Origin: Noviherbaspirillum humi
GTDB lineage: Bacteria > Pseudomonadota > Gammaproteobacteria > Burkholderiales > Burkholderiaceae_D
DNA length: 64,000 bases
Assembly: GCF_900188095.1 (NCBI RefSeq)
Contig: NZ_FZOT01000002.1
Coordinates: forward strand, 496,001 to 560,000
Direction of reading: 5' to 3'
Part shown: piece after piece, positions 20,328 to 29,327 of the stretch
How the letters are laid out: each line of letters opens with the position of its first letter
Position numbering within the stretch: position 1 is the stretch's first letter
Position numbers and translations under genes: made by a program
The notes under the pieces: generated by a model
The model's input: the letters and a program-made list of their open reading frames with translations, nothing else
Database searches by the model: none
Told to the model about the DNA's origin: nothing

Positions 20328-20651
20328 TTACATTAAAAACCGAAAAACGGTGAACAATGCCATTCCGACAATGATGGTTCCGAGCAGGCGCCGGGTCGCC
20401 AGGAAGAAGATCGCCGCGCCGATGGCCGCCAGCAGGCGCGGGTTGAACCAGTCCAGGGCAACGCTGCCTGGCGCCAGCAGCAGGTCGGGCGCGATGATGG
20501 CCGCCATGGCTGCCGCCGGCGCATAGCGCAGCGCGTGCTGCAGGCGCGGCGGCAGCTTCACCGCGTTGCCGAGCAGGAAGAAGGAGCCGCGGGTAAGGAA
20601 GGTGGCCAGCGTCAACAGGCCGATGGTGATCCAGAAATCGGCACTGCTCAT
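20328..20651 (-). CDS. azlD: Branched-chain amino acid exporter small subunit, AzlD family
   Basis: A 107-residue membrane protein with four hydrophobic segments, starting MSSADFWITIGLLTLATFLTRGSFF, with the TFLTR motif of AzlD/YgaH. Family members pair with AzlC (YgaZ) in export of branched-chain amino acids and analogues. Its start overlaps the azlC stop by four bases (20648-20651). The divergent ilvE gene just beyond azlC, which makes valine, leucine and isoleucine, supports that substrate class by context only. Confidence 0.9.
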   Translation of the reverse strand: MSSADFWITIGLLTLATFLTRGSFFLLGNAVKLPPRLQHALRYAPAAAMAAIIAPDLLLAPGSVALDWFNPRLLAAIGAAIFFLATRRLLGTIIVGMALFTVFRFLM

Positions 20652-21394
20652 GAAGTCTTCCCTTCACTGTCGATCAGCTTGTCCACCAGCATGGCGCAGG
20701 CCATGCCGAGGATCACCGCCAGCAGCAGTCCCAGGCGATACGGCAAGCCGGCGGCAGCCACCGCCACCGCGCCGGCCACCACCACGCCGGACAGCGCGGC
20801 CATGTTCACCACCAGCGGAATCAGGATGGCCAGCAGCGCCAGCGTGCCGGCGAAGCCGATGCCCCAGCTCTGCGGGATCTGGCTGGCGAGCAGGATGCCG
20901 GCCACCGAACCCGCCTGCCAGAAGCACCAGTTGGTATAGCCGATGCCGGAAAAGAAGGCGATCCTGCCGGCGCTGTCGACCTTGGATGCGGACGGGAAGC
21001 GCTGCGGGAAGATGCCCATGGTGATGTCGGCATTCAGGTAGCCGTACCACAGGCGCTTGTGCCAGGGCAGATGGGCGAAATGCGGGCCGACCACGGCGGC
21101 GAAGATGACGAAGCGCAGGTTGACCACCATGGCGGTCAGGAACACCACCCAGACCGGCACGTTGGCGGCGATCAGCGGCAGCGCGGCAAGCTGGGCCGAG
21201 CCGGCGAACACGGCGAAGGTCATGCCGAGCGCCTGCCACAGCGTCAGGCCGGACTTGACCATCGCCATGCCGGTCACCATGCCCCAGGCGAAGATGCCGG
21301 GCATGGTCGGCAGGCAGGCGCGCACGCCCTCGCGGTAGGCGCCGTCGCGCATGGCGCGGAGAGTGGAAGCGGTTCTGGCCGGGCTGCTGTTCAT
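20648..21394 (-). CDS. azlC: Branched-chain amino acid exporter large subunit, AzlC family
   Basis: A polytopic protein of about 248 residues. The N-terminal EGVRACLPTMPGIFAWGMVTG and the following KSGLTLWQALGMTFAVFAGSAQLAALPL segment are typical AzlC/YgaZ features, as is the NLRFVIFAAVVGPHF block. The frame is open to 21496. I chose the ATG at 21394 because the longer N-terminus is basic and unlike the family, but an ATG at 21355 (MRDGAYREG) is also possible and no clear Shine-Dalgarno decides between them. It is divergent from ilvE. Confidence 0.88.
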   Translation of the reverse strand: MNSSPARTASTLRAMRDGAYREGVRACLPTMPGIFAWGMVTGMAMVKSGLTLWQALGMTFAVFAGSAQLAALPLIAANVPVWVVFLTAMVVNLRFVIFAAVVGPHFAHLPWHKRLWYGYLNADITMGIFPQRFPSASKVDSAGRIAFFSGIGYTNWCFWQAGSVAGILLASQIPQSWGIGFAGTLALLAILIPLVVNMAALSGVVVAGAVAVAAAGLPYRLGLLLAVILGMACAMLVDKLIDSEGKTS

Positions 21395-21578
21395 GCGGCG
21401 GATCCAGCGCCGCCGTGCGGATGACGAAATGCGATCTTCATGGAAATAAGGGACGGCCGTGCAACGGGTCGATGCTGCGAAACCGCCGCGGCGCAAAGCC
21501 GTTCATTGTACTGATGATTTTTCCGTCCTGCCCGAATCCGCTAGAATCGAGGCTTTGCACTTTCCCGGAGATACGACG

Positions 21579-22499
21579 ATGTCCATGGCCGACCGCGACG
21601 GCAAGATTTGGAAGGATGGCGAGCTGATCGACTGGCGCGACGCCACCGTCCACGTGCTCACCCACACCCTGCACTACGGCATGGGCGTGTTCGAAGGCGT
21701 GCGCGCCTACAAGACCGACAAGGGCACCGCCATCTTCCGTCTGAAGGAACATACCCAGCGGCTGTTCAACTCCGCCAAGATCTTCCAGCTGCCGATTCCG
21801 TTCGACATGGAGAACCTCATCGAGGCGCAGAAGACGGTGGTGCGCGAGAACCGGCTGGAGTCCTGCTACCTGCGGCCGCTGGTCTGGATCGGCTCGGAAA
21901 AGATGGGCATCGCCGCCAAGGGCAATACCATCCACGTCGCCGTCGCCGCCTGGCCCTGGGGCGCCTATCTCGGCGAGGAAGGCATGTCGCGCGGCATCCG
22001 CGTCAAGACCTCGTCCTTCACCCGGCACCACGTCAACGTCTCCCTGGTGCGCGCCAAGGCCTGCGGCTACTACATCAACTCCATCCTCGCCAACCAGGAA
22101 GCGCTGGCCGACGGCTACGACGAAGCGCTGCTGCTCGACACCGAAGGCTACGTGTCCGAGGGATCCGGCGAGAACGTGTTCATCGTCAAGAACGGCAAGA
22201 TCTACACGCCCGACCTCGCCTCCTGCCTGGACGGCATCACCCGCGACGCGGTGCTGACCATGGCGCGCGACATGGGCATCGAGGTGATCGAGAAGCGCAT
22301 CACCCGCGACGAGATGTATTGCTGCGACGAAGCCTTCTTCACCGGCACCGCCGCCGAGATCACCCCGATCCGCGAGCTCGACAACCGCCAGATCGGCGAA
22401 GGCAAGCGCGGCCCGATCACCGAGAAGCTGCAATCCCTGTTCTTCGACGTGGTCGCCGGCAAGGCGCCGCAATATCAGCACTGGCTTACCCTGGTTTAA
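21579..22499 (+). CDS. ilvE: Branched-chain amino acid aminotransferase
   Basis: The 306-residue fold-type IV PLP enzyme performs the last step of leucine, isoleucine and valine synthesis. Seen are the HTLHYGMGVFEGVRAYKT block near residue 29, the PLP lysine K160 in SLVRAKACGYY, the SEGSGENVFIVK segment near 195, and FFTGTAAEITPI near 255. The start at 21579 has GGAG eight bases upstream; the frame remains open to 21459, but homologues begin here. A possible -10 TAGAAT sits at 21542-21547 with a poor -35. The next gene, a zinc-ribbon protein, follows after 14 bases. Confidence 0.96.
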   Translation: MSMADRDGKIWKDGELIDWRDATVHVLTHTLHYGMGVFEGVRAYKTDKGTAIFRLKEHTQRLFNSAKIFQLPIPFDMENLIEAQKTVVRENRLESCYLRPLVWIGSEKMGIAAKGNTIHVAVAAWPWGAYLGEEGMSRGIRVKTSSFTRHHVNVSLVRAKACGYYINSILANQEALADGYDEALLLDTEGYVSEGSGENVFIVKNGKIYTPDLASCLDGITRDAVLTMARDMGIEVIEKRITRDEMYCCDEAFFTGTAAEITPIRELDNRQIGEGKRGPITEKLQSLFFDVVAGKAPQYQHWLTLV

Positions 22500-22513
22500 G
22501 GAAACGCACCATC

Positions 22514-22717
22514 ATGACCGACGCAACGCAACAGCAGATGAGCTTCGTGGAACTGGACGGCAAGGATCTGCCCGCCTTCTGCCCCAACCCTTCGATGCCC
22601 GTCTGGTCTTCCCATCCGCGCATCTACATCCCCTTCGACGCCCACGGCGAAGGCAAATGCTCCTATTGCGGCACGGTGTACCGCATCAAGCCGGGCACCA
22701 AGGTCCACGGCCACTGA
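22514..22717 (+). CDS. Zinc-finger domain-containing protein (zf-CHCC type)
   Basis: A 67-residue protein with the zinc-ligand pattern C..H..C..C: CPNPSMPVWSSHPR, then CSYCGTVY. The spacing fits the zf-CHCC family, whose eukaryotic member is the NDUFS6 accessory subunit of complex I. Bacterial copies are short, stand alone, and often follow ilvE in Burkholderiales. The function is not established. The C-terminal PGTKVHGH is usual for the family. It is probably co-transcribed with ilvE. Confidence 0.88.
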   Translation: MTDATQQQMSFVELDGKDLPAFCPNPSMPVWSSHPRIYIPFDAHGEGKCSYCGTVYRIKPGTKVHGH

Positions 22718-22889
22718 GCACCCACGGGACGCTGTCCGGCGTTCCTTCATTCCTCCGGCGTTTTCCGGCCCCATGCCCCGCGTGCCGGGCGCCGGACCGG
22801 ACAACCCCACTGCCCTATACTGCCTGCATGCATGCCGGCGCCGACGGCGCCCGGCATTGCCTTCAGCCAATGCCAACAAGAGGCGCACC

Positions 22890-23321
22890 ATGCCAGAACC
22901 CTCCAGCCTGTTCCAGACACCGGCGGAAACCGAAGCCGCTTTCTACGACGCCATCCGCCGCGCCGACATCGAGGCGGTAATGAGCCTGTGGGCGGATGAG
23001 GAAGACATCGTCTGCATCCACCCCGGCGCGCCGCGCCTGGTCGGCCATGGCGCCATCCGCGCCGCCTTCGAGCAGATCTTCGAACAGGGCGGCGTGGACA
23101 TCAGTCCGGTGCAGGTGCAAGTGGTGCAGAACGTCATGACCTCGGTGCACAACATCATCGAGGAAGTGCACCGCACCAGCGCCACGCCGCAGGACATCCA
23201 CATCCTCGCCACCAACGTCTACATGAACACCCACCGCGGCTGGCGCCTGGTGGCTCACCATGCGTCCGTCGTGCCGGGCGAAGCGCCGGCGGACGTGCCG
23301 GTGGCGACGCTGCTGCATTGA
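22890..23321 (+). CDS. SnoaL-like / NTF2-fold protein
   Basis: A 143-residue protein with the cone-shaped NTF2 pattern: helix TEAAFYDAIRRADIEAVMSLWADEE, strand IVCIHPGAPRLVGHGAIRAAFEQIF, then strands ending GWRLVAHHAS. Family members range from isomerases and hydrolases to binding proteins, so no reaction is assigned. The ATG at 22890 is preceded by AGAGG; the frame extends to 22773 but upstream codons look non-coding and include an imperfect hairpin at 22831-22856. The YheT hydrolase gene starts 22 bases after its stop. Confidence 0.82.
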   Translation: MPEPSSLFQTPAETEAAFYDAIRRADIEAVMSLWADEEDIVCIHPGAPRLVGHGAIRAAFEQIFEQGGVDISPVQVQVVQNVMTSVHNIIEEVHRTSATPQDIHILATNVYMNTHRGWRLVAHHASVVPGEAPADVPVATLLH

Positions 23322-23343
23322 TGCCGATGCCGGCCGCCTCCCT

Positions 23344-24312
23344 ATGCAGGACATGAACTACATTGCTCCAGGCTGGCTGCCCGGCGGCCATCTGCAAACT
23401 ATCTATCCCGCCAAATGCATCGCCAAGCCGGCGGTGGATTACCAGCGCGAGCGCTGGCCCACGCCCGACGGCGACTTCATCGACATCGATTTCGTCGACG
23501 GCGAGCCAGGCCAGCCCTTCCTGGTGCTGTTCCACGGCCTGGAAGGCTCCTCCGACAGCCACTATTCGCGCGCACTGATGGCGCATATCCGCGCGCTCGG
23601 CTGGAGCGGCGCGGTGCCGCATTTCCGCGGCTGCTCCGGGGAGATCAATGCCGCGCCCCGCTTCTATCATTCGGGCGATGCCGAAGAGATCGACTGGATC
23701 ATCCGGCGCCTGGCGCAGCAGCGGAAGCAGCAGGATCCAGCCGCCAGCCGCTTCTATGCGGTCGGCGTTTCCCTCGGCGGCAATGCGCTGCTGCGCTGGC
23801 TGGGTGAATCGGGACATCGAGCGGAATTCGTCGATGCCGCCTGCGCCATTTCCGCGCCGCTCGATCTGGCCGGCGGCGGCGCAGCGCTTTCGCGCGGCGT
23901 GAACATGATCTACACCCGGGTGTTCCTGCAGACGCTGAAGCCGAAGTGCCTCACCAAGCTGACACAGTTCCCCGACCTGTTCGACCGCGACGCGATGCTC
24001 AGGTCGCGCAACCTGTATGAATTCGACAATGCGGTGACCGCGCCGCTGCACGGCTTCCGCGACACCGACGACTACTGGCACCGGGCCAGCGCCAGGCATG
24101 TGCTGGACGCCATCACCGTGCCGACGCTGGTGCTGAACGCCAGAAACGATCCCTTCCTGCCGGAGCGGCATTTGCCGCAGTCGGCATCGGCTGCCGTCAG
24201 GCTGGAGTATCCTCGCGAGGGCGGCCATGTCGGCTTCGCCACCGGCGGCCCGCCGGGCAGCCTTGCCTGGCTGCCGCAGCGCATACACCGGTTCCTCGTC
24301 AACGGAGGCTAG
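23344..24312 (+). CDS. YheT family alpha/beta hydrolase
   Basis: A 322-residue alpha/beta hydrolase. It has the YheT N-terminus WLPGGHLQTIYP, which mediates the family's typical pre-fold, then VLFHGLEGSSDSHYSRAL near residue 61. The nucleophile elbow GVSLGG puts S143 as nucleophile. A candidate acid is in NARNDPFLP near 265, and the His is in GGHVGF near 293. The PHFRGCSGE block is also family-specific. The substrate is unknown; related proteins hydrolyse esters or amides. A second ATG nine bases downstream (23353) could be the true start. It is followed two bases later by the next gene. Confidence 0.88.
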   Translation: MQDMNYIAPGWLPGGHLQTIYPAKCIAKPAVDYQRERWPTPDGDFIDIDFVDGEPGQPFLVLFHGLEGSSDSHYSRALMAHIRALGWSGAVPHFRGCSGEINAAPRFYHSGDAEEIDWIIRRLAQQRKQQDPAASRFYAVGVSLGGNALLRWLGESGHRAEFVDAACAISAPLDLAGGGAALSRGVNMIYTRVFLQTLKPKCLTKLTQFPDLFDRDAMLRSRNLYEFDNAVTAPLHGFRDTDDYWHRASARHVLDAITVPTLVLNARNDPFLPERHLPQSASAAVRLEYPREGGHVGFATGGPPGSLAWLPQRIHRFLVNGG

Positions 24313-24314
24313 CG

Positions 24315-24917
24315 ATGGATGAGATCGTCAGGCAAGCCATGGCCAAATGGCCCAACGTTCCGCACTGCTTCGGCTGGCTGGCCCTGGACGCGCGCGGCGC
24401 CTGGCGCATGCGCGACGATCGGGCGCAGGCGCTGAACCTGCCGGGCGACCGCATCATGAATGCGGCGCTGCAGGGCTTCATCAACCGCAATTACACCCAT
24501 GACGGCGCCGGCCGCTGGTACTTCCAGAACGGGCCGCAGCGGGTCTACGTCAACCTGGAGGCCACGCCCTTCATCGCCCGCACCGACCCGGCGCGGGGTT
24601 TCCTGCTGCAGACCGGCGCAGCGCTCGAAAAAGTGGATACCGCCTGCATCACCGAGAAGGGAGAACTGGTGCTGGTCGCCGGGGACAGAACGGCGCAGCT
24701 GGATGATCGCGACATGGCCCAGGTATTGCCGCTGCTTCGGCTCGACGGCGTTGCGGTGAGCGACGAACAGCTGCTGGCCTGGGTGGAGAATGCGGCGTCG
24801 ACGGCGCGCATGTCGCTGGCGCTTCCGGCGGGCGCGGTCCCGGTGGAAAAAGTGGCATCGGATGAACTGCCGCGCCGCTTTGGCTATACCCGCATTCCCA
24901 GCCCGGACGCGGGCTGA
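24315..24917 (+). CDS. Conserved protein of unknown function
   Basis: A 200-residue soluble protein without signal peptide or membrane helix. The opening VRQAMAKWPNVPHCFGWLALDARG and the segment INRNYTHDGAGRWYFQNGPQRVYVNLE look strongly conserved. I recall similar proteins as a DUF family confined largely to Burkholderiales, but cannot name the family number with certainty. The middle and C-terminal parts (about residues 95-190) look like an alternating strand/helix domain. It sits two bases after the YheT hydrolase stop, so the two are probably co-expressed. It ends 12 bases before the convergent protease stop. Confidence 0.8.
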   Translation: MDEIVRQAMAKWPNVPHCFGWLALDARGAWRMRDDRAQALNLPGDRIMNAALQGFINRNYTHDGAGRWYFQNGPQRVYVNLEATPFIARTDPARGFLLQTGAALEKVDTACITEKGELVLVAGDRTAQLDDRDMAQVLPLLRLDGVAVSDEQLLAWVENAASTARMSLALPAGAVPVEKVASDELPRRFGYTRIPSPDAG

Positions 24918-24929
24918 CCCGCTTCCGGG

Positions 24930-26480
24930 CTACTTCCCTTTCTGTCCCGCCTGCCCTGCCTTGGATTCCTCGCGCCAGCGCGTCTGCAGTTCGCGCTCGC
25001 GAGCGTCGATCACCGCCTGGTCGTAGAACGAAGCATCCGGCGAACGGCGCGCGATGCCGAGCTGGTCGAGCGCCGCCAGCAGGCTGCCGGACAAGGCATA
25101 GGATTCGGCCAGCGCCATGTGCTGCAGCGCCTGCTTGCCCTGCGCCGCGTAGGCGCGGGCCAGCAGATCCTGCAGCTGCTGCTCGCTGCGGTAGAGCTGG
25201 GCCTGGTCGCGCAGGAAGGTGATGGCCTCGTCGAACTTGTTGCCGGCGATGAGCGCATCCGCGTATTGCCAGACCAGCCCGCGCGACAGCGGATAGCGCT
25301 CGCGCGCCGCCTTCGCCTCCCTGAGGGCCTCGTCCGGCTGGCGCGCCGCCAGCTTGATGTCGATCGCCAGGCTTGGATAGGCTGAGGTCTTGATCGCCGC
25401 GCCGGAACTGCGCGCCGACGCCTGCGATTCTTGCAGCAGGGTCTGCGCGCGGTCGAGCGCGCCCTGGCGCAGGGCAAGGAAAGCAAGACCGTATTTCGCC
25501 GCCGCGGTCTGGATCGCGTTTTTCTGCTGCAGCTGGTTTTCCAGCGCGGTGCCGGCATCGCGCAAGCCCTGCGGCGACAGGTCCTGCAGTACCCGGGTTC
25601 GCGCGCGGATCAGATGGAAGTCCAGTGTGTCTGCATGCTGGCGATAGGGCTGGTTGCGGGTGCGGGCCTGGATGTCGGCGATGCGCTCGGTGGTGAGCGG
25701 GTGGGAGCGCAGATACGCCGGCGCGCTGTCGTTGTAGGCCCGAGTGGCGTTCTGCAGGCGGCCGAAGAAGGAAATCATGCCGGAGGTATCGAAGCCGGCC
25801 TGGCCGAGAATCTGCAGGCCTACCCGGTCCGCCTCGCGCTCGGCATCGCGGCTGAAGCTGAGCTGGCGCTGCATCGCATAGCCCTGCCCGCCCATCATCA
25901 GCGCGGCGGAAGCGTTCGAACTGGAGCGGGCCGCCAGCGCCGCCATGACCATCGCCGCCAGCGGAATCAGCGCGTCCTGCTTCTGCTGGCCGATCATGCG
26001 GGCGATATGGCGCTGGGAAACGTGGCCGATCTCGTGCGCCAGCACCGAGGCCAGTTCGGATTCGCTCTGCGCCGCGAGGATCAGCGCCGAATGCACGCCG
26101 ATGAAGCCGCCCGGCAGCGCGAAGGCATTCAGCATCGGGTCGCGCACGGCGAAGAAGTTGTAGTCATAGCCGGCTTCGCCGCGCGCCTCCGGATGGATGG
26201 CTACCAGGCTGCTGCCGAAATAATTCAGGTATTCATTGAGCGGGCCGTCGTCGAGGTAATCGCGGTCGCGCCGAATGTCGCGCATGATTTCCTCGCCCAG
26301 CTTGCGCTCCATCTGCGGCGACAGCTCTTCCCGGTCGGTATCGCCGAGATTCGGCAGGTTCTGCGCACTGATGGAGACCGGCGCCAGCGAGGCCGGCACC
26401 GCGCAGGCAATGGCCAGCGCCAGCGCCACGAGGCGCCGGCCGGAACCGACATGGCCATGCTGGAAAAGTTTCGTTTTCAC
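24930..26480 (-). CDS. bepA: M48 family metalloprotease/chaperone, BepA-like
   Basis: A 516-residue periplasmic zinc protease. A signal peptide covers about residues 1-39, with likely cleavage after SAQ or close by. The HExxH motif is H149-E150-x-x-H153 in [12 protein letters not shown], and the third ligand Glu is in the [11 protein letters not shown] segment near 220. The part after residue 300 is helical and alanine-rich with TPR-like repeats. This order (M48 plus TPR) is that of BepA/YfgC, which degrades stalled LptD and BamA in outer-membrane assembly. The last 15 residues, rich in K, G and A, are atypical low complexity. It is divergent from moaC. Confidence 0.92.
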   Translation of the reverse strand: MKTKLFQHGHVGSGRRLVALALAIACAVPASLAPVSISAQNLPNLGDTDREELSPQMERKLGEEIMRDIRRDRDYLDDGPLNEYLNYFGSSLVAIHPEARGEAGYDYNFFAVRDPMLNAFALPGGFIGVHSALILAAQSESELASVLAHEIGHVSQRHIARMIGQQKQDALIPLAAMVMAALAARSSSNASAALMMGGQGYAMQRQLSFSRDAEREADRVGLQILGQAGFDTSGMISFFGRLQNATRAYNDSAPAYLRSHPLTTERIADIQARTRNQPYRQHADTLDFHLIRARTRVLQDLSPQGLRDAGTALENQLQQKNAIQTAAAKYGLAFLALRQGALDRAQTLLQESQASARSSGAAIKTSAYPSLAIDIKLAARQPDEALREAKAARERYPLSRGLVWQYADALIAGNKFDEAITFLRDQAQLYRSEQQLQDLLARAYAAQGKQALQHMALAESYALSGSLLAALDQLGIARRSPDASFYDQAVIDARERELQTRWREESKAGQAGQKGK

Positions 26481-26545
26481 GATGTTATGATACCCGCCCC
26501 GACGGATCGTTCAAGCAGCCCCGACTCTCTTTACAGGTCTTTACC

Positions 26546-27061
26546 ATGGATAACAGCAAGCATAGCGGCAATGCCGAAAACGCGCAGGGCGGCCTCACTC
26601 ACTTCGATGCGGGCGGCCAGGCGCACATGGTCGATGTGGGCGCGAAGAACGAAACCCATCGTGTCGCGCTGGCGGGCGGCACCATCCGCATGAAACCGGA
26701 AACGCTGGCCATCGTGCAGTCGGGCAGCGCCAAGAAAGGCGATGTGATCGGCATCGCCCGCATCGCCGCCATCATGGCCGCCAAGCGCACCAGCGACCTG
26801 ATTCCGCTCTGCCATCCGCTGGCGTTGACGCGCGTCGCGGTGGATTTCGATATCGATGCAGCCTCTTCCAGCATCCACTGCACCGCCCGCGTCGAAACCT
26901 ACGGCAAGACCGGCGTGGAAATGGAAGCGCTGACGGCGGTGCAGGTCGGTCTGCTCACCATCTACGACATGTGCAAGGCGGTGGACCGCGGCATGGTGAT
27001 GACCGATGTGAAGGTGCTGGAGAAGCACGGCGGAAAGTCGGGGGACTGGGTGGCCGGCTGA
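26546..27061 (+). CDS. moaC: Cyclic pyranopterin monophosphate synthase
   Basis: A 171-residue enzyme of molybdenum cofactor synthesis that converts 3',8-cyclo-GTP to cyclic pyranopterin monophosphate. Diagnostic blocks are [14 protein letters not shown] near residue 28, [14 protein letters not shown] near 67, and [11 protein letters not shown] near 85. [12 protein letters not shown] near 118 and the C-terminal KSGDW complete the set. The N-terminal 20 residues are a poorly conserved extension. No other moa gene is nearby. It converges on the nuclease gene. Confidence 0.97.
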   Translation: MDNSKHSGNAENAQGGLTHFDAGGQAHMVDVGAKNETHRVALAGGTIRMKPETLAIVQSGSAKKGDVIGIARIAAIMAAKRTSDLIPLCHPLALTRVAVDFDIDAASSSIHCTARVETYGKTGVEMEALTAVQVGLLTIYDMCKAVDRGMVMTDVKVLEKHGGKSGDWVAG

Positions 27062-27079
27062 GACCGTCCTTGTCCAGCC

Positions 27080-27125
27080 CCTGCCCCGGCAGGTTTCAAT
27101 TTCACGGCGCGGCATGCGCTGCCGC
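27080..27125. terminator. Small hairpins between convergent moaC and nuclease genes
   Basis: CCTGC-CCCG-GCAGG at 27080-27093 is followed on the plus strand by TTTCAATTTC, a weak terminator for moaC. A second dyad, GCGGCA-TGCGC-TGCCGC at 27109-27125, lies 13 bases past the nuclease stop and has no T tract. Either could end transcription inefficiently. Confidence 0.35.
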
Positions 27126-27137
27126 TGCAGAAACGAA

Positions 27138-27608
27138 TCAGTCGTTGTGCCGGCCGCGCTGGCGATTGCTGCGGTAATCCCAGGGCGGCACCGGATCGGG
27201 ATCGACCCACAAGCCGCGATGTTCCTTGCGCGCCTGCTCTTCCACCACAGCCAGGGTCTGGTCCTGATTGAAACGGGGGTCGACCCAGGCCATGCCGCGC
27301 GCCACCTGCTCCCGGTTGGCTTCCACGCCCTCGCAGGACACGATCGCCACCGTGCGGCCATATTTATCGACATCCACGGTTCGGTATTCCGCATCCTTCC
27401 CGAAGCAGAGATCCGATAGCGACTTCAATGCCGCCGAGGCGAAAGCTTGGCCGCGCTCCGGCGCGTCGATGTTGGCCAGCTGGATTCTGAGCGGTTGCTT
27501 GTCCACCAGCAGGGTAAGCGTGTCACCGTCGGCGATGCCGATTACCTTGTGGGCGAAGACGGGGAGCGACAGCAGGATGCCGGCCAATACGAGGAAAATT
27601 CTGCTCAT
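27138..27608 (-). CDS. Secreted thermonuclease-like (SNase) protein
   Basis: A 156-residue protein with a signal peptide (about residues 1-19, ending VFAHK) and a staphylococcal nuclease domain. Seen are IADGDTLTLLV (metal-binding Asp), LRIQLANIDAPERGQAF (catalytic Arg and Glu), then TVDVDKYGRTVA and WVDPRFNQ. The order and spacing fit calcium-dependent secreted or periplasmic nucleases. The frame is open far upstream, but the ATG at 27608 is the one that gives a signal peptide. The C-terminus RSNRQRGRHND is basic and short. Confidence 0.9.
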   Translation of the reverse strand: MSRIFLVLAGILLSLPVFAHKVIGIADGDTLTLLVDKQPLRIQLANIDAPERGQAFASAALKSLSDLCFGKDAEYRTVDVDKYGRTVAIVSCEGVEANREQVARGMAWVDPRFNQDQTLAVVEEQARKEHRGLWVDPDPVPPWDYRSNRQRGRHND

Positions 27609-27730
27609 TCCAGAGGTAAGGATCTTGTAATGGAGCAGTGTAATCGAATGTTGTAATTTTGCATAAGCCTGCATGGCCCCTCCCCACGTCAACGTCGGGA
27701 AGATGCAGATCATGTTGGCTTGACAAGCAT

Positions 27731-28720
27731 TCATGTCGTGCGTTTCGCCGTCAGCCAGACGGCGGCGATGCGATCGGCGCCGGCATACGCCTCCTGTTCC
27801 AGTTCCTCGCCGAAGACGTCCGGATCCAATTCTTCGTAGGTCCAGGCAAATCCCGCTCTGGCCAGCCGCTCGACGGCCGCTTCGCGAAACGCATCCTGAC
27901 CGCGAACGATGGCGCTGCCGGTGTACAGCAGCAGCGTTCCGCCAGGGTTCAATCTTTCCAGTGCCGCGTCGATGATGGCCAGCGACAAGCCCGCGCCGAG
28001 CGGTCCGCCGCCGTGCCGGTATGTTCGTTCGCCGGCGTCGACCAGGTAGGGCGGATTGGAGACGATCAGATCGAAGCCGCCGCTTACCTGGCGCAGCAGG
28101 TCGCTGCGGCAGGCCGATACATTGGATGTGCCGGCAAGATGGGCATTGAGCGCGGCGAAGCGAACGGCGGCCGGATTGATGTCGGCTGCCAGTACCTCGG
28201 CGCCGGGCCGGGCAGCGGCAATGGCAATCGCGCCGGGACCGGCGCCGGCGCCGATGTCCACCGCCCGGGCGATCCGCAGGCCAGGCTCCACCAGATCGAG
28301 ATGGCGCTGCAGCGCGTTGACAAAGCGATAGGTATCCGGCCCGAAGAAAACCGCGTCGGGCGCGTCGGTCGGGAAGGCGGAATGCAGCAGGCGCCATGGC
28401 CCCAGCGTCGAGACGCGCGCCATGCAGCGCCATGCATCATCGTGCTGAAAAACGATGCCGGCCCGGCGCATCAAGGCCAGCAGTTCATCCGGGACGATGG
28501 CGGCATCGAAGGGACGGCTCCAGCCGAAGATGTCTTCCAGACTGGATGCGGCCCGGTTTTCCGGGCGATCGTTGACGCGCCGGTGGGTAGCGGGCGTGAC
28601 GGTGGTGAATCGATATGAGCGCGCCGCCAGCCAGCGCACCATCTCCACCAGAGCCGCATCGCGGTCGGCGAGCAGCGCCGCGTCGTCGGCGTATTCGTTC
28701 GGATTGTCGCGCATGGTCAT
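27731..28720 (-). CDS. Class I SAM-dependent methyltransferase (NPPY type)
   Basis: A 329-residue protein with an N-terminal helical domain of about 145 residues and a C-terminal Rossmann methyltransferase. The SAM-binding motif I is VDIGAGAGPGAIAIA at about residues 154-168, and acid motif II is VLAADINP. Motif IV is SNPPYLV at 221-227, which marks methylation of an amide or exocyclic amino nitrogen, as in PrmC or RlmG/RsmC. The N-terminal domain differs from PrmC, so the target is open. A nearly in-phase second Met at residue 3 could be the start. It stands alone between the nuclease and the lipoprotein. Confidence 0.82.
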   Translation of the reverse strand: MTMRDNPNEYADDAALLADRDAALVEMVRWLAARSYRFTTVTPATHRRVNDRPENRAASSLEDIFGWSRPFDAAIVPDELLALMRRAGIVFQHDDAWRCMARVSTLGPWRLLHSAFPTDAPDAVFFGPDTYRFVNALQRHLDLVEPGLRIARAVDIGAGAGPGAIAIAAARPGAEVLAADINPAAVRFAALNAHLAGTSNVSACRSDLLRQVSGGFDLIVSNPPYLVDAGERTYRHGGGPLGAGLSLAIIDAALERLNPGGTLLLYTGSAIVRGQDAFREAAVERLARAGFAWTYEELDPDVFGEELEQEAYAGADRIAAVWLTAKRTT

Positions 28721-28863
28721 CCCGGGTTCCTGACGGCTCAGATGCCGGCATGGGGCGGCATGCTGCTGAAGGTGGAAATGACGTTTCGACTATGGTCGGA
28801 AGACTTGATTCATCGGCCATGAGCGCTTCTTAATCTGGCTCAGCCCGGCCGGCGGGGTGGCTT

Positions 28864-28884
28864 GGGCCGGCATGGCGCCGGCCC
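28864..28884 (-). terminator. GC-rich hairpin after the lipoprotein gene
   Basis: GGGCCGGC and GCCGGCCC (28864-28871 and 28877-28884) form a perfect eight-base-pair stem with a five-base loop, seven bases past the lipoprotein stop. There is no T tract on either strand, so termination is only suggested by position. Confidence 0.4.
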
Positions 28885-28890
28885 CGTACA

Positions 28891-29181
28891 TCAGTTGCCC
28901 TGCTTCCAGGGCGTGGGAGCAGAAGGCGCCTGGTGGCGGCCGCAATCGCAGTCATACCAGTTGCGCTCATTCCAAATGGAGGGATTGAAATTGCCGAAAT
29001 TGTCTTCGACCGGAACGACGCCGCGCTGCGCACTGTACGTAACCTTGCGCGCCGGCTGAGCGCCCAAGGATGCCTCGTCTTCCAGCGGACCGCCGCCGCA
29101 GCCAGTCAGGCAGGTGGTCAATGCAATAGAAATCAATGCCACCGAGACGGGCTTGGCATGGGTTTCAAACTTCTTCAACAC
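28891..29181 (-). CDS. Small predicted lipoprotein, function unknown
   Basis: A 96-residue protein. The N-terminus is basic (KKFETHAK), followed by a hydrophobic stretch and the lipobox LTGC, so the mature protein would start at the Cys before GGG. The mature part is about 65 residues, rich in N, W, P and charged residues, with WNERNWYDCDCGRH near the end. That segment, with its Cys-Asp-Cys and His, could bind a metal. I chose the GTG at 29181 because AGGAAGGA sits five bases upstream; a TTG at 29196 would overlap that ribosome site. I recognise no family. The codon composition looks ordinary for the genome. Confidence 0.7.
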   Translation of the reverse strand: MLKKFETHAKPVSVALISIALTTCLTGCGGGPLEDEASLGAQPARKVTYSAQRGVVPVEDNFGNFNPSIWNERNWYDCDCGRHQAPSAPTPWKQGN

Positions 29182-29327
29182 CGGTTCCTTCCTCAATTTG
29201 CATGCCGCGAATCAACGCGGCTCATGCGTTTATGAGGTTACCGGCCGGAAAAGGTTCCTATGGGAATTGAATTTGGTTATCACGGCAAACGGTCTGTCTG
29301 CCGCTTTGCCTGATTGGCAACCAGCGG

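Noticed and set aside
22831-22856. Hairpin before the SnoaL-like gene as a riboswitch
   Set aside because: A single imperfect GC-rich stem with no conserved core; more likely the loose end of the ilvE transcript.
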